Assembly (NCBI RefSeq): GCF_030145145.1
Contig: NZ_JAQYWD010000015.1
Coordinates: 1 to 64,000, forward strand
Length of the DNA stretch: 64,000 nucleotides
Source of the DNA: Desulfobacula sp.
GTDB taxonomy: Bacteria; Desulfobacterota; Desulfobacteria; Desulfobacterales; Desulfobacteraceae
Reading direction: 5' to 3'
Shown here: positions 52,336 to 61,680 of the stretch, piece after piece
How the letters are laid out: each line of letters begins with the position of its first letter
Numbering within the stretch: position 1 is the stretch's first letter
Translations under genes and position numbers: made by a program
Notes under the pieces: model-generated
Told to the model about the DNA's origin: nothing
Seen by the model: only the letters and a program-made list of their open reading frames with translations
Database searches by the model: none

Positions 52336-53013
52336 TTAACCCTTCGAAAATGACTCGGACCTCACTTTTTTCAGGAGTTCCAACAGGTGAACTTTGACCT
52401 GTTCGGCATGAATTGTAAGTGCTTGTATCGCCTTGTCCTGATCCTTTGCGAGAAGTGCCTGATAAATATTATTGTGATTGTGAATAACCTCATTCCACAA
52501 ATCTTTCTCAAGGTTCAGGCCGTAACGGTATTTTAATGTAAGGTCACTTAAATTAACGCATATTCTATATAATGCCTTACTTCTTGACGCTTTATAAATA
52601 ATCGAATGGAATTCAATATCCAAGATTGTCATCTTCTCAAAGTTGTCTAATTTAATGCTGGCCTTTGATTTTTGGATATTCTCCCCCATTATCTGAAGCT
52701 CCTCCGTTGAGATATATTGGGTAGCTCTTTCTATTATGAGCCGTTCAATATCAAACCGGGCAGAAAAAAGATCCTGAATATCTTCATCTGACAAACTTTC
52801 AACAATATATCCGGCCCTTGGCAGTGATGTGATCAATCGCTCCTGGGTGAGTCTTTGAAAGGCTTCCCGGACGGGTGTCCGGCTGACATTCAGTCGTTTT
52901 GCAATACTGGATTCCGTAATATGTGTCCCTCCGGGAATCTTGCCCGTTAAAATATCATACCTCAGGATTTTATAAACTTTATCTTTTAAAGGTTTTTTTT
53001 CCATTTTTTCCAC
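52336..53013 (-). CDS. GntR-family regulator, FCD subfamily
   Basis: A 225-aa regulator. The winged HTH (about 10-75) reads ITESSIAKRLNVSRTPVREA, the GntR signature. The C-terminal FCD helical domain binds a carboxylate effector and metal. The start may be a GTG at 53013 or the ATG 9 bp on. It is divergent from the MmgE/PrpD operon. TTGTATAC-type sites lie between the two. It probably represses that operon until an organic acid binds. Confidence 0.92.
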   Translation of the reverse strand: MEKMEKKPLKDKVYKILRYDILTGKIPGGTHITESSIAKRLNVSRTPVREAFQRLTQERLITSLPRAGYIVESLSDEDIQDLFSARFDIERLIIERATQYISTEELQIMGENIQKSKASIKLDNFEKMTILDIEFHSIIYKASRSKALYRICVNLSDLTLKYRYGLNLEKDLWNEVIHNHNNIYQALLAKDQDKAIQALTIHAEQVKVHLLELLKKVRSESFSKG

Positions 53014-53035
53014 TTATAATTAACTAATAAATATT

Positions 53036-53045
53036 TTGTATACAG
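53036..53045. promoter_or_regulatory. Putative GntR half-site near gntR
   Basis: TTGTATACAG at 53036-53045, followed by TTTGTATTGTATA. It resembles GntR/FadR-type sites and is near the regulator start, suggesting autoregulation. Confidence 0.5.
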
Positions 53046-53145
53046 TTTGTATTGTATAGATAACATGATTAGTCAAGTATTTTTTATCGGTGAGAGGTAT
53101 TGAAAATATGGAATTTATTTATAATTGGTTATTATTTTTTAACCC

Positions 53146-53187
53146 TTGACAAACCAAATTATTTGTACAATACACTATGTATACAAG
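53146..53187 (+). promoter_or_regulatory. Promoter with GntR-type operators before the PrpD operon
   Basis: TTGACA (53146-53151) and TACACT (53171-53176, 19-bp spacer) form a possible rightward promoter. TTGTACAA (53163-53170) and TGTATACAAG (53178-53187) overlap and follow it. This arrangement fits repression by the divergent GntR protein. Confidence 0.55.
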
Positions 53188-53240
53188 TTGCTTTATAGAT
53201 TTGATAGTCATTAATAAAATTATAGAAAAGGAGACATCGC

Positions 53241-54632
53241 ATGGTCGCAAACAAAATATCAGAAAAGACCCTGCCTGTTTCAGATCACTTAATAACTTTT
53301 TGTCAATTTATAGTGAAGACAGACCTGAAGGATATACCCCCTCACGTCATTGATCATGCAAGGCTGGTCCTGATCGACACCATTGGAGTGATTATCGCGG
53401 GCGCTGGGAATAAGGAAATTAAAAAAATCGCCAAGCGCATGGCAGCATCTGGTCCTTTGGGGCAAGGAGCGACTTGTCCAGGAAGGAGTGAATCCTTTGA
53501 TCCGTTCCATGCAGCATTGATAAATGGTATGGCTGGCTCAACTTCAGAATATGAGGAAGGACATTCTAAGGCAATGGGTCACCCGGCTATTCAAATTGTT
53601 CCGGCTATGCTTGCTGATTGTGAATCCAAGGATTTATCCGGTGATCTTCTTTTGAAAGGATTTATAATTGGCTATGAAGTGGCCTGCCGTATCAGTCGGG
53701 CATCTTCAATCAGAAAAGGCTTGCATCCAACAGGAAGTTGGGGTGTCATCGGATCTGCTCTCGGAGTTGGATCGCTTCACCAAAAGGACCCAGAATCGCT
53801 TTGCCAAATTGCCAATATTGCTTCTTCCTATGCCATTTCTTCCTATGTAAAGAATTCATTTGTGGGTCAAAATGTATCTTGTACCTTTGCAGGTCTTGCA
53901 AACTTGACAGGACTTATTGCAAATCTATTTTTTGAAACAGGTATCAGGGCAGATTCTGACAGTTTGAAAATGACCTTTTCTCGATTTGTTTCCGATGAAT
54001 TCAAACCGGGAATTCTGGATGAAGCTTTGGGGAAAAAATATGAAATAACTGAAAATTACTTCAAGCCATATCCTACCTGTCGTTTTACTCACCCGGCTCT
54101 TGAAGCTTTAAAAACAATCATTCAAAATATTAAAATCGACCCCAAAGAAGTATCTCATATTGAAGTAATCAGCTTCAAGGCTGCTGTCCATGCCGGCTCA
54201 GGAGCTCCGGCCAATCTGGAAGCTTTGAGATTTTCGATTCCGTATCTTATTGCTGTCATGCTGATACGTGGTGAAATTAATTCAAACACATTAACCGAAG
54301 ATCTTGTTCAAATGGCGGAGATCGCTGAATTGGCGGAAAAAGTAAAAATGGTATATTCTTCCGATTACGAGCAATTGCGTCCTGAGAAATATCCGGCCAG
54401 AGTAACTCTGACACTCTTTGACGGCAGACAATTGTCTCATGAAATCATGGATTGTCTCGGCGACACTCTAAATCCACTTTCCAGGCAGGAGATCCACAAT
54501 AAATTTATTTCTTTGGCCTCACCTGTTGTTGGACAGAGTAAGTCTGAATTATTTTTAGAGAAGCTGGTTGACTTGGAAAACCAAAAACATGTTCGACCAA
54601 TAATCAATATATTAAGAGTCAATAAAATTTGA
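53241..54632 (+). CDS. MmgE/PrpD family protein
   Basis: A 463-aa protein of the MmgE/PrpD fold. Blocks include ARLVLIDTIGVIIAGAGN, EYEEGHSKAMGHPAIQIVPA and KPYPTCRFTHPALEA. The family includes 2-methylcitrate dehydratase, cis-aconitate decarboxylase and iminodisuccinate epimerase, so substrate cannot be assigned. AAGGAGA precedes the ATG. First in an operon with a TRAP importer and 2-oxoacid and hydroxyacid oxidoreductases, so a tricarboxylate or hydroxyacid substrate is plausible. Confidence 0.9.
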   Translation: MVANKISEKTLPVSDHLITFCQFIVKTDLKDIPPHVIDHARLVLIDTIGVIIAGAGNKEIKKIAKRMAASGPLGQGATCPGRSESFDPFHAALINGMAGSTSEYEEGHSKAMGHPAIQIVPAMLADCESKDLSGDLLLKGFIIGYEVACRISRASSIRKGLHPTGSWGVIGSALGVGSLHQKDPESLCQIANIASSYAISSYVKNSFVGQNVSCTFAGLANLTGLIANLFFETGIRADSDSLKMTFSRFVSDEFKPGILDEALGKKYEITENYFKPYPTCRFTHPALEALKTIIQNIKIDPKEVSHIEVISFKAAVHAGSGAPANLEALRFSIPYLIAVMLIRGEINSNTLTEDLVQMAEIAELAEKVKMVYSSDYEQLRPEKYPARVTLTLFDGRQLSHEIMDCLGDTLNPLSRQEIHNKFISLASPVVGQSKSELFLEKLVDLENQKHVRPIINILRVNKI

Positions 54633-54796
54633 ACATGAATAAAGTCTTAAGGTATGGCTATGGAAACAATGGGATAATGATAAAATCTGGTTATGCATTG
54701 CTCTTCCTTCGGGATGAACAGTGATAGATATGGTGGGCTGCTGTGTGATTTAAAACGGAGTCTTTAATTAATTTAATCAAAGAAGGAGAGCGAGTG

Positions 54797-55801
54797 ATGA
54801 AAAAAATGACAGGAATTATTGCAGGCATATCTGTTTTGTGTCTGATTTGTTCTCAGGCCTGGGGTGCTGATGTGATCAGAATGAAATTCGGCCATGTTGC
54901 CCCCCCAATTCATGCCCAGCACAAAGCCTCTGAGTTTTTTGCCAAGTATGTTGAAAAAGAATCCAATGGACGTATCAAATGTTCCACTCACCCTAGGGGA
55001 CAATTGGGAAGCCATATCCAGATGCTTGAATCCCTCCAGGTGGGAACTCTGGAGATGGTATCCGTTGCCGGTCCGGCTATGACAGAATTTGTACCTGAGA
55101 TTGCCTTGACCTCATTGCCCTATTTCTACAATAGTGAAGATGAGATGTATGCGCTTTTGGACAGTCCAATTGGCGAAAAAATTGCTGCTGCATTTTCTCC
55201 AAAGGGGTTGTACATGGGGGGCGTAGCGGATCATGGGCTTAAAGCGTTTCTCAATCGTAAAGGTCCGATTACAAAAATTGAAGACATGGCAAAGTATAAA
55301 TGGCGAAGTATCCCTAATGAACTTTTTCTGGACAACTATAAAGCCATGGGTGTAAAGCCCATTACTCTGCCCTGGCCGGAAGTGTTTAGCGGGCTGCAGC
55401 GAGGCGTCATTGACGGTATCGATATCACACCCAATGAATGCTATTATGCGAAAATTTATGAAGCAGTAAAATATGTATCCATTGCCAAGATGGCTGTCAA
55501 TCCAATGATATATGTGGCAAGTAAAAAATGGCTCGAGAGTCTTCCAGAAGATCTTAGAAAAATTGTTATAGATGGGATGGATAAGGCTGCAAAATGGCAC
55601 ACTGCCACAATTCGAGAGGAAGACAGGACAGGGGTTATACCCAACCTGGAAAAAGAAGGCATTCTAATTAATACAATATCAGATAAAGAATTGTCTCGAT
55701 TTAAAGACGCCCAGAAAGATCTGTATGCAAAATGGAGAATTAAAATCGGTCCTGAACTTTTTGATGAAGCAGTGGCATTTCTGGAGAAAACAAGACAGTA
55801 A
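54797..55801 (+). CDS. dctP: TRAP transporter solute-binding protein DctP (system 2)
   Basis: A 334-aa protein with a signal peptide (about 1-24, ending SQAWGAD). Conserved features include MAKYKWRSIPNELF, with the carboxylate Arg, and LQRGVIDGIDITP. The ATG at 54797 is 8 bp after GGAG; a GTG just before is not needed. It captures an organic acid for the DctQM permease. The ligand is likely the substrate of the downstream oxidoreductases. Confidence 0.92.
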   Translation: MKKMTGIIAGISVLCLICSQAWGADVIRMKFGHVAPPIHAQHKASEFFAKYVEKESNGRIKCSTHPRGQLGSHIQMLESLQVGTLEMVSVAGPAMTEFVPEIALTSLPYFYNSEDEMYALLDSPIGEKIAAAFSPKGLYMGGVADHGLKAFLNRKGPITKIEDMAKYKWRSIPNELFLDNYKAMGVKPITLPWPEVFSGLQRGVIDGIDITPNECYYAKIYEAVKYVSIAKMAVNPMIYVASKKWLESLPEDLRKIVIDGMDKAAKWHTATIREEDRTGVIPNLEKEGILINTISDKELSRFKDAQKDLYAKWRIKIGPELFDEAVAFLEKTRQ

Positions 55802-55812
55802 AAACAAGACGT

Positions 55813-55845
55813 CAAGAGGGAGGCATCCTTTTGTGCCCCCTCTTG
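55813..55845 (+). terminator. Intercistronic hairpin between dctP and dctQ (system 2)
   Basis: CAAGAGGGAGGCA (55813-55825) pairs with TGCCCCCTCTTG (55834-55845) with a one-base bulge. It starts 12 bp after the dctP stop. It mirrors the hairpin at the same place in system 1 and probably sets a high DctP to DctQM ratio. Confidence 0.72.
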
Positions 55846-55906
55846 AAATTTCCGGAGACTTATAAAAAAAACAATCTCGTGCTTAATTATGGAGAGTTAA
55901 AAGACA

Positions 55907-56407
55907 ATGCGTAAAGGTATGCAGACGCTTGTTCAGATTGAGGAAACCATCCTTTGTCTGATCATATTGCAAATGGGATTATCTGTATTTTTTCAGGTCA
56001 TCATGCGTTACGTGTTCCACTCAGCCATTACCTGGTTGGATGAATTGGTTCATTATGAAGTTATTTTAATAACCTTCTTTGGGGCCAGTCTTGGTATTAA
56101 ATATGGCTCTCATATCTGCGTGGGTGTGGTGAAAGATTTTGTCAAAAAACCGTTGTTCAACCTTTTGGAGGCAGCAAATCACATTATTATTGCTGTTTAT
56201 TCAGGATTCATAATTTATTTTGGAATGAATCTTGTCATGCTCATGACAAAACATCCGCATTTCACCCCCACACTGAGAATCCCAAAACACTATCTTTACG
56301 TAATGGTCTGCCTGGGTATGGGATTGATCTGCATCAGAAGCCTGATCAAAAGTTTTAACCACATGGCAGCCTTTCTAAATGACAAGCACAGGGAGGTTTC
56401 ATCATGA
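55907..56407 (+). CDS. dctQ: TRAP transporter small permease DctQ (system 2)
   Basis: A 166-aa protein with four membrane segments. MRYVFHSAITWLDELVHYE is the DctQ signature region. GGAG precedes the ATG. Its stop overlaps the dctM start (ATGA). Confidence 0.9.
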   Translation: MRKGMQTLVQIEETILCLIILQMGLSVFFQVIMRYVFHSAITWLDELVHYEVILITFFGASLGIKYGSHICVGVVKDFVKKPLFNLLEAANHIIIAVYSGFIIYFGMNLVMLMTKHPHFTPTLRIPKHYLYVMVCLGMGLICIRSLIKSFNHMAAFLNDKHREVSS

Positions 56408-57681
56408 CGGTGGCATTCATTATTACCGGTCTTGTGCTTTTTATGATCATGGGCATCCCCCTTGCGGCAGTCATGGGGATATTCGCCATGGCCTGTGTGG
56501 CTGTCTTGACCCAGGTTCCCACCCAGGCAGTTTTTCAACAATTGTTCCAGGGGTCGGAACATGATCTGCTTCAAGCGGTCATCTTTTTCATTGTGGCAGG
56601 TGCCATTATGACAAAGGGTACGCTTGCCACCAAGCTGATTAGAATCGGGCAGTCCCTTGTGGGTGGTTTCACAGGGGGATTGGCCATTACATCTGTCTTG
56701 ATCTGCCTTTTTTTTGCCGCTGTTTCCGGCTCTTCCCCTGCCACGGTGGTTGCAATCGGTTCCATTATGATCCCGGCCCTGATTAAAAGCGGTTATAGCT
56801 CTCGCTTTTCAGTGGGACTTCTGACCTCGGCCGGAGCGTTAGGGATTATGATTCCCCCCAGCATTCCCATGATTATCTGGGCAGTGGTTATGGGGGTTTC
56901 CATTACGAAACAGTTTATGGCGGGATTTTTACCTGGAATTATTCTGGGCGGCGCTTTGATACTCTATTCATATATAAAGGCCCGAAAACATCAATGGCGC
57001 ACCAAAAGCCAACTTTCTCTGACCGAAATCAAGGATGCCTTGAAAGATGGTATGTGGGGCCTTTTTATGCCCATACTGGTTCTGGGCGGCATTTACACGG
57101 GTATCTTCACGGCTACGGAGGCCGCAGCTGTGGCCTTTGTCTATGTCCTCATTGTGGAGATGTTGATCCATCGCAGTCTGAAACCCATGGATTTGATGCC
57201 CCTTATGAAAGAGTCGCTTCTAACAGTATCAATGCTATTGTTTATTATTGCCAATGCCTCTGTTCTTTCATACTACTTCAGTGTCGACCAGATCCCTTTG
57301 CGGATCGCCGATTTTTTATTACAATATATTGACAACAAGTATCTTTTTCTTTTTCTTGTTAACATTGGACTGCTCATCATGGGCTGTTTTATGGATATCG
57401 TTTCTGCCATGTTAGTGCTAGGACCGGTATTCCAGCCCTTGCTCTTAAGGTTTGGAATCGATCCGATTCACTTCGGCATTATAATGGTAATCAACATTGA
57501 AGTGGCTTTTTTGACACCACCCTTTGGCGTTAATCTGTTTGTCGCTTCAGGTATTACAAAAAAAAGCATTCTAGAGGTTGCCTGGTCTGTATTGCCATTT
57601 ATGTTAATATTTTACAGCGTTTTATTTTTGATCACTTATGTACCATGGATCTCTCTTGTCCTTCCTTCTTTTTTTGATTGA
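56404..57681 (+). CDS. dctM: TRAP transporter large permease DctM (system 2)
   Basis: A 425-aa permease with about 12 membrane segments. Signatures include AAVSGSSPATVVAIGSIMIP, SAGALGIMIPPSIPMI and FTATEAAAVAFVY. It pairs with DctQ and DctP of the same operon. It overlaps dctQ by 4 bp. Confidence 0.94.
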   Translation: MTVAFIITGLVLFMIMGIPLAAVMGIFAMACVAVLTQVPTQAVFQQLFQGSEHDLLQAVIFFIVAGAIMTKGTLATKLIRIGQSLVGGFTGGLAITSVLICLFFAAVSGSSPATVVAIGSIMIPALIKSGYSSRFSVGLLTSAGALGIMIPPSIPMIIWAVVMGVSITKQFMAGFLPGIILGGALILYSYIKARKHQWRTKSQLSLTEIKDALKDGMWGLFMPILVLGGIYTGIFTATEAAAVAFVYVLIVEMLIHRSLKPMDLMPLMKESLLTVSMLLFIIANASVLSYYFSVDQIPLRIADFLLQYIDNKYLFLFLVNIGLLIMGCFMDIVSAMLVLGPVFQPLLLRFGIDPIHFGIIMVINIEVAFLTPPFGVNLFVASGITKKSILEVAWSVLPFMLIFYSVLFLITYVPWISLVLPSFFD

Positions 57682-57749
57682 TCAAAAATGAGAAGGCCTG
57701 AATGTATTGTCCTAGGTGGTTTTTAATAATTCATATCAATTGAGGTTCA

Positions 57750-58898
57750 ATGATGAAAAAACTTATAACCGGAAATGAAGCCGCAGCCTTAGCAGCCAAA
57801 CTTGCCAGGCCCCAGGTCATCGCCGCTTATCCCATTACCCCCCAGACCAGCATTGGTGAGAAGCTTGCTGAATACACAGCTGATGGAAGTCTAAAGGCCC
57901 GCTATATCAAAGTGGAATCCGAGACGTCTGCCTTTGCAGCATGTATCGGCGGCTCACTGTCAGGGGCTAGGGTGTTCACAGCAACATCTTCCCAGGGATT
58001 GGCACTGATGCATGAACTCCTCCACTGGGCTTCCGGGGCAAGACTGCCCATTGTACTGGTCAATGTCAACCGTTCCATGGCCTCGCCCTGGTCCCTTGGG
58101 GTTGATCATAATGACACGCTTTCTCAACGGGACACAGGGTGTCTTCAAATTTACTGTGAAACAGCCCAGGAGGTCCTGGATACGATTCTGATTGCATATA
58201 AACTGGCAGAGTCTGTTATTCTGCCCATTTTTATCTGTATGGACGGATTCCTTTTATCCCATTATTCCGAAGCCGTTAACATTCCTGACCAGGATGAGGT
58301 GGATTTATTTCTTCCCCCCCGGGATGCTCAATACTTTATGGATACCAACGCCCCAGCCACATTTGGCGGTGGGGTGAGTTCCGAAGCACTGTATCAATTC
58401 AGGCAGCGCATTCAAGCGGATATGGACAATGTGTTAACTGAACATGATCGAATCTGTGACCAGTTTTACCAACGATTTGGCCGGCGATACACAGCCGTTG
58501 AAACGATTAAACCGGAAAATCAGGAACTGGTAATTATTACCAACAGCACCATGGCCGGTACGGTTAAAGCCTATATCAAAGAAAAAGGACAGCAAAAAGG
58601 AGTGGGTCTTATCAAGATCAGATTTTTCCGGCCCTTCCCCAAAGAGGCCCTAAAAGAAGCGCTCAAAGGGTTTAAAAAGGCGATTGTCATTGATCGCAAT
58701 CTGTCACCCGGAAGCGGTGGTATTTTTTCACAGGAAATAAAAGCCAGCCTTTATGGCAGTGAAGACCAGATTCCAATCGTCAGTGTAATCGGCGGTTTAG
58801 GGGGCGTAGATGTCACTGTGGATCATCTGGATCGTCTGGTCTGTGAGGTTCTAAAACAAAAAAAAGCCCAACCCGGGACCATCTGGATGGAGGCATAA
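57750..58898 (+). CDS. 2-Oxoacid:acceptor oxidoreductase, alpha subunit (PorA/VorA-like)
   Basis: A 382-aa pyrimidine-domain subunit. AAYPITPQTSIGEKLAEY near the start, IKVESETSAFAACIGGSLSGARVF and VNVNRSMASPWSLGVDHND are typical of the PorA/VorA group. With beta and gamma subunits it forms a TPP- and Fe-S-dependent enzyme that decarboxylates a 2-oxo acid to acyl-CoA. Pyruvate, branched-chain and aryl-glyoxylate types are all possible. The start could be 57750 or 57753. Confidence 0.92.
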   Translation: MMKKLITGNEAAALAAKLARPQVIAAYPITPQTSIGEKLAEYTADGSLKARYIKVESETSAFAACIGGSLSGARVFTATSSQGLALMHELLHWASGARLPIVLVNVNRSMASPWSLGVDHNDTLSQRDTGCLQIYCETAQEVLDTILIAYKLAESVILPIFICMDGFLLSHYSEAVNIPDQDEVDLFLPPRDAQYFMDTNAPATFGGGVSSEALYQFRQRIQADMDNVLTEHDRICDQFYQRFGRRYTAVETIKPENQELVIITNSTMAGTVKAYIKEKGQQKGVGLIKIRFFRPFPKEALKEALKGFKKAIVIDRNLSPGSGGIFSQEIKASLYGSEDQIPIVSVIGGLGGVDVTVDHLDRLVCEVLKQKKAQPGTIWMEA

Positions 58899-58900
58899 AA

Positions 58901-59794
58901 ATGGAAACAATGCAAATAAAAGACGAGATGTTTTATCCCGGAAGTTTCTCATGCCCGGGTTGTGGGTTGACCATGGCATATCGCCATGTGACAAAGGTTC
59001 TCGGAAAGAACACGGTCGTGGTTACAACTGCAGGATGCGGATCAGTGGTGGCTGGATATTATCCCACGACCACATCCAAATTACCCTTTTTCCATTGCTC
59101 ATTCGGTACGACTGCCGCTACAGCGTCCGGCCTGAAAGCTGGCCTGGATATGATGGGCAAGACAAACACCCATGTTCTGGCATGGGCAGGAGACGGCGGG
59201 ACATTTGATATTGGATTGCAGTCCTTGTCCGGGGCAGCTGAACGAAATGATGATATCATCTATGTCTGCTACGACAATGAGGCTTATATGAATACCGGAG
59301 TTCAGAGAAGTTCAGCCACGCCTTTGGGAACACTGACCACCACCACGCCACCACCTGCACTGGAAAACCGTGATAAAAAGGATATAATCGGTATTATGGC
59401 TGCCCACAAGATCCCATACATGGCCACGGCTTGTGTCTCTTATCCCATGGATTTACAAGAAAAAATCCGCAAAGCAAAAAAAACAAAGGGATTTAAATTT
59501 ATCCATGTGTTGATTCCCTGTCCCACAGGGTGGTTTTTTCCAGCAAAAGACGCCGTCACTGTGGGCCGGTTAGCCGTTCTCTCCCGGGCATTCCCTCTTT
59601 TTGAAGTCATTGATGGAAAAGAGTATCGAATGAACGTGTTTGAGGAAAAGATACCGGTAGCGCAATACCTGACTGCCCAGGGACGCTTCAGGCAAATGTC
59701 AACCGACCTTTATCCCAGAATTCAGACCGATATCGATAGCCGCTGGTCTGAACTTATGGCCTTGTCTAACAAAAGGGAGGAATCAACATCATGA
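58901..59794 (+). CDS. 2-Oxoacid:acceptor oxidoreductase, beta subunit (TPP, [4Fe-4S])
   Basis: A 297-aa subunit. Cys-18, Cys-21 (CPGCG), Cys-46 and a fourth Cys in IPCPTGW bind one [4Fe-4S] cluster. The TPP motif runs from GDGGTFDIGLQSL to DNEAYMNTGVQ. It starts two bases after the alpha stop. It contains the active-site chemistry of the complex. Confidence 0.93.
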   Translation: METMQIKDEMFYPGSFSCPGCGLTMAYRHVTKVLGKNTVVVTTAGCGSVVAGYYPTTTSKLPFFHCSFGTTAATASGLKAGLDMMGKTNTHVLAWAGDGGTFDIGLQSLSGAAERNDDIIYVCYDNEAYMNTGVQRSSATPLGTLTTTTPPPALENRDKKDIIGIMAAHKIPYMATACVSYPMDLQEKIRKAKKTKGFKFIHVLIPCPTGWFFPAKDAVTVGRLAVLSRAFPLFEVIDGKEYRMNVFEEKIPVAQYLTAQGRFRQMSTDLYPRIQTDIDSRWSELMALSNKREESTS

Positions 59795-60348
59795 TTGAGG
59801 TGAAGATATCAGGACGTGGCGGACAGGGAGCGGTATTGGCCTCCCAGATATTGGCAACAGCACTATTTAAAAAGGGCCTTTCAGTTCAGGCTTTCCCGTC
59901 ATTCGGTGCAGAGCGCAGGGGGGCACCTGTGTCGGCTTTTATGCGATCAGATTCCGAGGAAATCACACTTCGGTGCGGTATCCAGCATCCGGACTGGATC
60001 ATTCTTTTTGATCCCCAACTCTTGGAAAATCCATTGATCATGGGTGGCGCAACTGAAAACACGTCAATCCTGTTAAACGCGTCTAAGGATTTATCCTTTT
60101 TTGATATTTCTGGTTTTAAAAAAACATTTCGTGTTGATGCCACAGCCATTGCCGAAGGCTTAAACCTTAAGACCACTTCCTTTTCCATCGTGAACACGGC
60201 GATGATAGGCGCCTTTGCCCGCGCATCAAACTTGATCGATATTGATGCGATTGCAGCGGCAACCAGAGATCTTGCACCCATAAAAAAGCAAGAAAATGTC
60301 GCTGCTGCTGAAACGGCCTATGGAAGGATAAAGGAGGTTTTAAGATGA
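59791..60348 (+). CDS. 2-Oxoacid:acceptor oxidoreductase, gamma subunit
   Basis: A 185-aa gamma subunit with SGRGGQGAVLASQILATAL at its start and FPSFGAERRGAPVSAFMR, the standard gamma motifs. GGGAGG precedes the ATG. It overlaps both neighbours by 4 bp (ATGA). No separate small ferredoxin (delta) gene is present; that function appears fused to the next protein. Confidence 0.93.
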   Translation: MIEVKISGRGGQGAVLASQILATALFKKGLSVQAFPSFGAERRGAPVSAFMRSDSEEITLRCGIQHPDWIILFDPQLLENPLIMGGATENTSILLNASKDLSFFDISGFKKTFRVDATAIAEGLNLKTTSFSIVNTAMIGAFARASNLIDIDAIAAATRDLAPIKKQENVAAAETAYGRIKEVLR

Positions 60349-61631
60349 ATCACGACACCAATAATGCTCCCCCAATGGCTGCAGCAACAAAATCCACAAT
60401 TGATTTTAAAACAGGATCATGGCGATTTGAAACTCCTGTTTTTGTTGAACAGCTTGCGCCCTGTACCATGGTCTGTCCGCTGGGTATAGATATCCCTGTT
60501 ACGATGTCCTTTGTGGAAAACAATCAACTGAAAGAAGCCTATGGTAAAGTTATAGAGGAAAACCCATTTCCGGGAATCTGTGGGGAAATTTGCTTTCATC
60601 CTTGTGAGAAGGCTTGTAACCGGGAGCGGTTCGACCAGGCGGTTTCCATAAAAGATCTGGAAAAATATATCGCCCATTCGCATGGAAAAACCGGCTTTAA
60701 CTTAAAGCGTCTCAAGGCAACTAGCGGAAAAAAAGTGGCTGTGGTCGGGAGTGGCCCTGCCGGATTCTCATGCGCATATTTTCTTGCCTGTTTAGGACAT
60801 CAGGTGACGATGATGGAATCAGGGCCTGATCTTGAGATTTTCATGATGGCACCCGAAAACAAATTGTCAAGTAAACTTATCGAACAAGAAGTTGAACGGA
60901 TCATGTCATTGGGAGTTGAGCTTAGAACGGACACGCCAAAAGACGATTGCCTGATTGAAAATCTTGCAAAAGAGTTCAATGCGGTTTATGTGTCTCAAAA
61001 GGCATGGGCTTCAGATAGTGTCGAAATGGGGACGTCAAGCCTTAAGAATGTCTATTCAACACGAGCGTTATTCAGTCGTATCAAGGCTGGCAACCCACCT
61101 GTTCTGGCTGACCATCCTGTTATTATAGCGGGTGGCAAAAATGATAGTGATGCCGATTACAGCAAATCCATTGTCCGTAAAATCGCCTCGGGAAAACAAG
61201 CCGCCCTGGTTTTGGACATGTCGATTAATAACCTCTCGTCTGAGCAAATCCGGCAACTATCCCTGGGGAGGATGGGTTCATTATCCATGGAAACCTACCA
61301 ATTGAACCCATCGGTATCAGAAATCCCCAGGACCCATAAAGTGGTCCAGTTTCAGGATCTCAACCCTGCATATTTAAAAAAATCCCCCCGTATTACCCCC
61401 TCACTCCCTGATAATCTTTTTACCCAACAAGACTCTCAACTATCGGCCGAGCGATGCTTTAAATGCGGCAAATGCACCTTCTGTTACAATTGTTATGACT
61501 ATTGTCCGGATTTATCGATCCATATGGATGCTGAACAAAAACAAAGAAAAATCGATTATGATTATTGCAAAGGATGTGGCATTTGTGTTCAAGAATGCCC
61601 CCGGGCAGCTATTATTTTGACAAAAGGATAA
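60345..61631 (+). CDS. PadH-like flavoprotein fused to a 2[4Fe-4S] ferredoxin
   Basis: A 428-aa protein. The N-terminus has GltD-type Fe-S cysteines (CTMVCPLGIDIP, CGEICFHPCEKACNR). The FAD motif GSGPAGFSCAYFLA begins near residue 135. The NAD(P) site is degenerate: IIAGGKNDSDAD stands where GGGNxAxD is usual. Two cysteine blocks close the protein (CFKCGKCTFCYNCYDYCP, CKGCGICVQECP). It may take electrons from the oxidoreductase complex, as PadH does in phenylglyoxylate oxidoreductase, but the degenerate NAD(P) site suggests a carrier other than NAD. Confidence 0.82.
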   Translation: MNHDTNNAPPMAAATKSTIDFKTGSWRFETPVFVEQLAPCTMVCPLGIDIPVTMSFVENNQLKEAYGKVIEENPFPGICGEICFHPCEKACNRERFDQAVSIKDLEKYIAHSHGKTGFNLKRLKATSGKKVAVVGSGPAGFSCAYFLACLGHQVTMMESGPDLEIFMMAPENKLSSKLIEQEVERIMSLGVELRTDTPKDDCLIENLAKEFNAVYVSQKAWASDSVEMGTSSLKNVYSTRALFSRIKAGNPPVLADHPVIIAGGKNDSDADYSKSIVRKIASGKQAALVLDMSINNLSSEQIRQLSLGRMGSLSMETYQLNPSVSEIPRTHKVVQFQDLNPAYLKKSPRITPSLPDNLFTQQDSQLSAERCFKCGKCTFCYNCYDYCPDLSIHMDAEQKQRKIDYDYCKGCGICVQECPRAAIILTKG

Positions 61632-61680
61632 CCGCCATGAGGCTTTTCCTCCAGAGATGTTTTAATAATAAGGATATACC

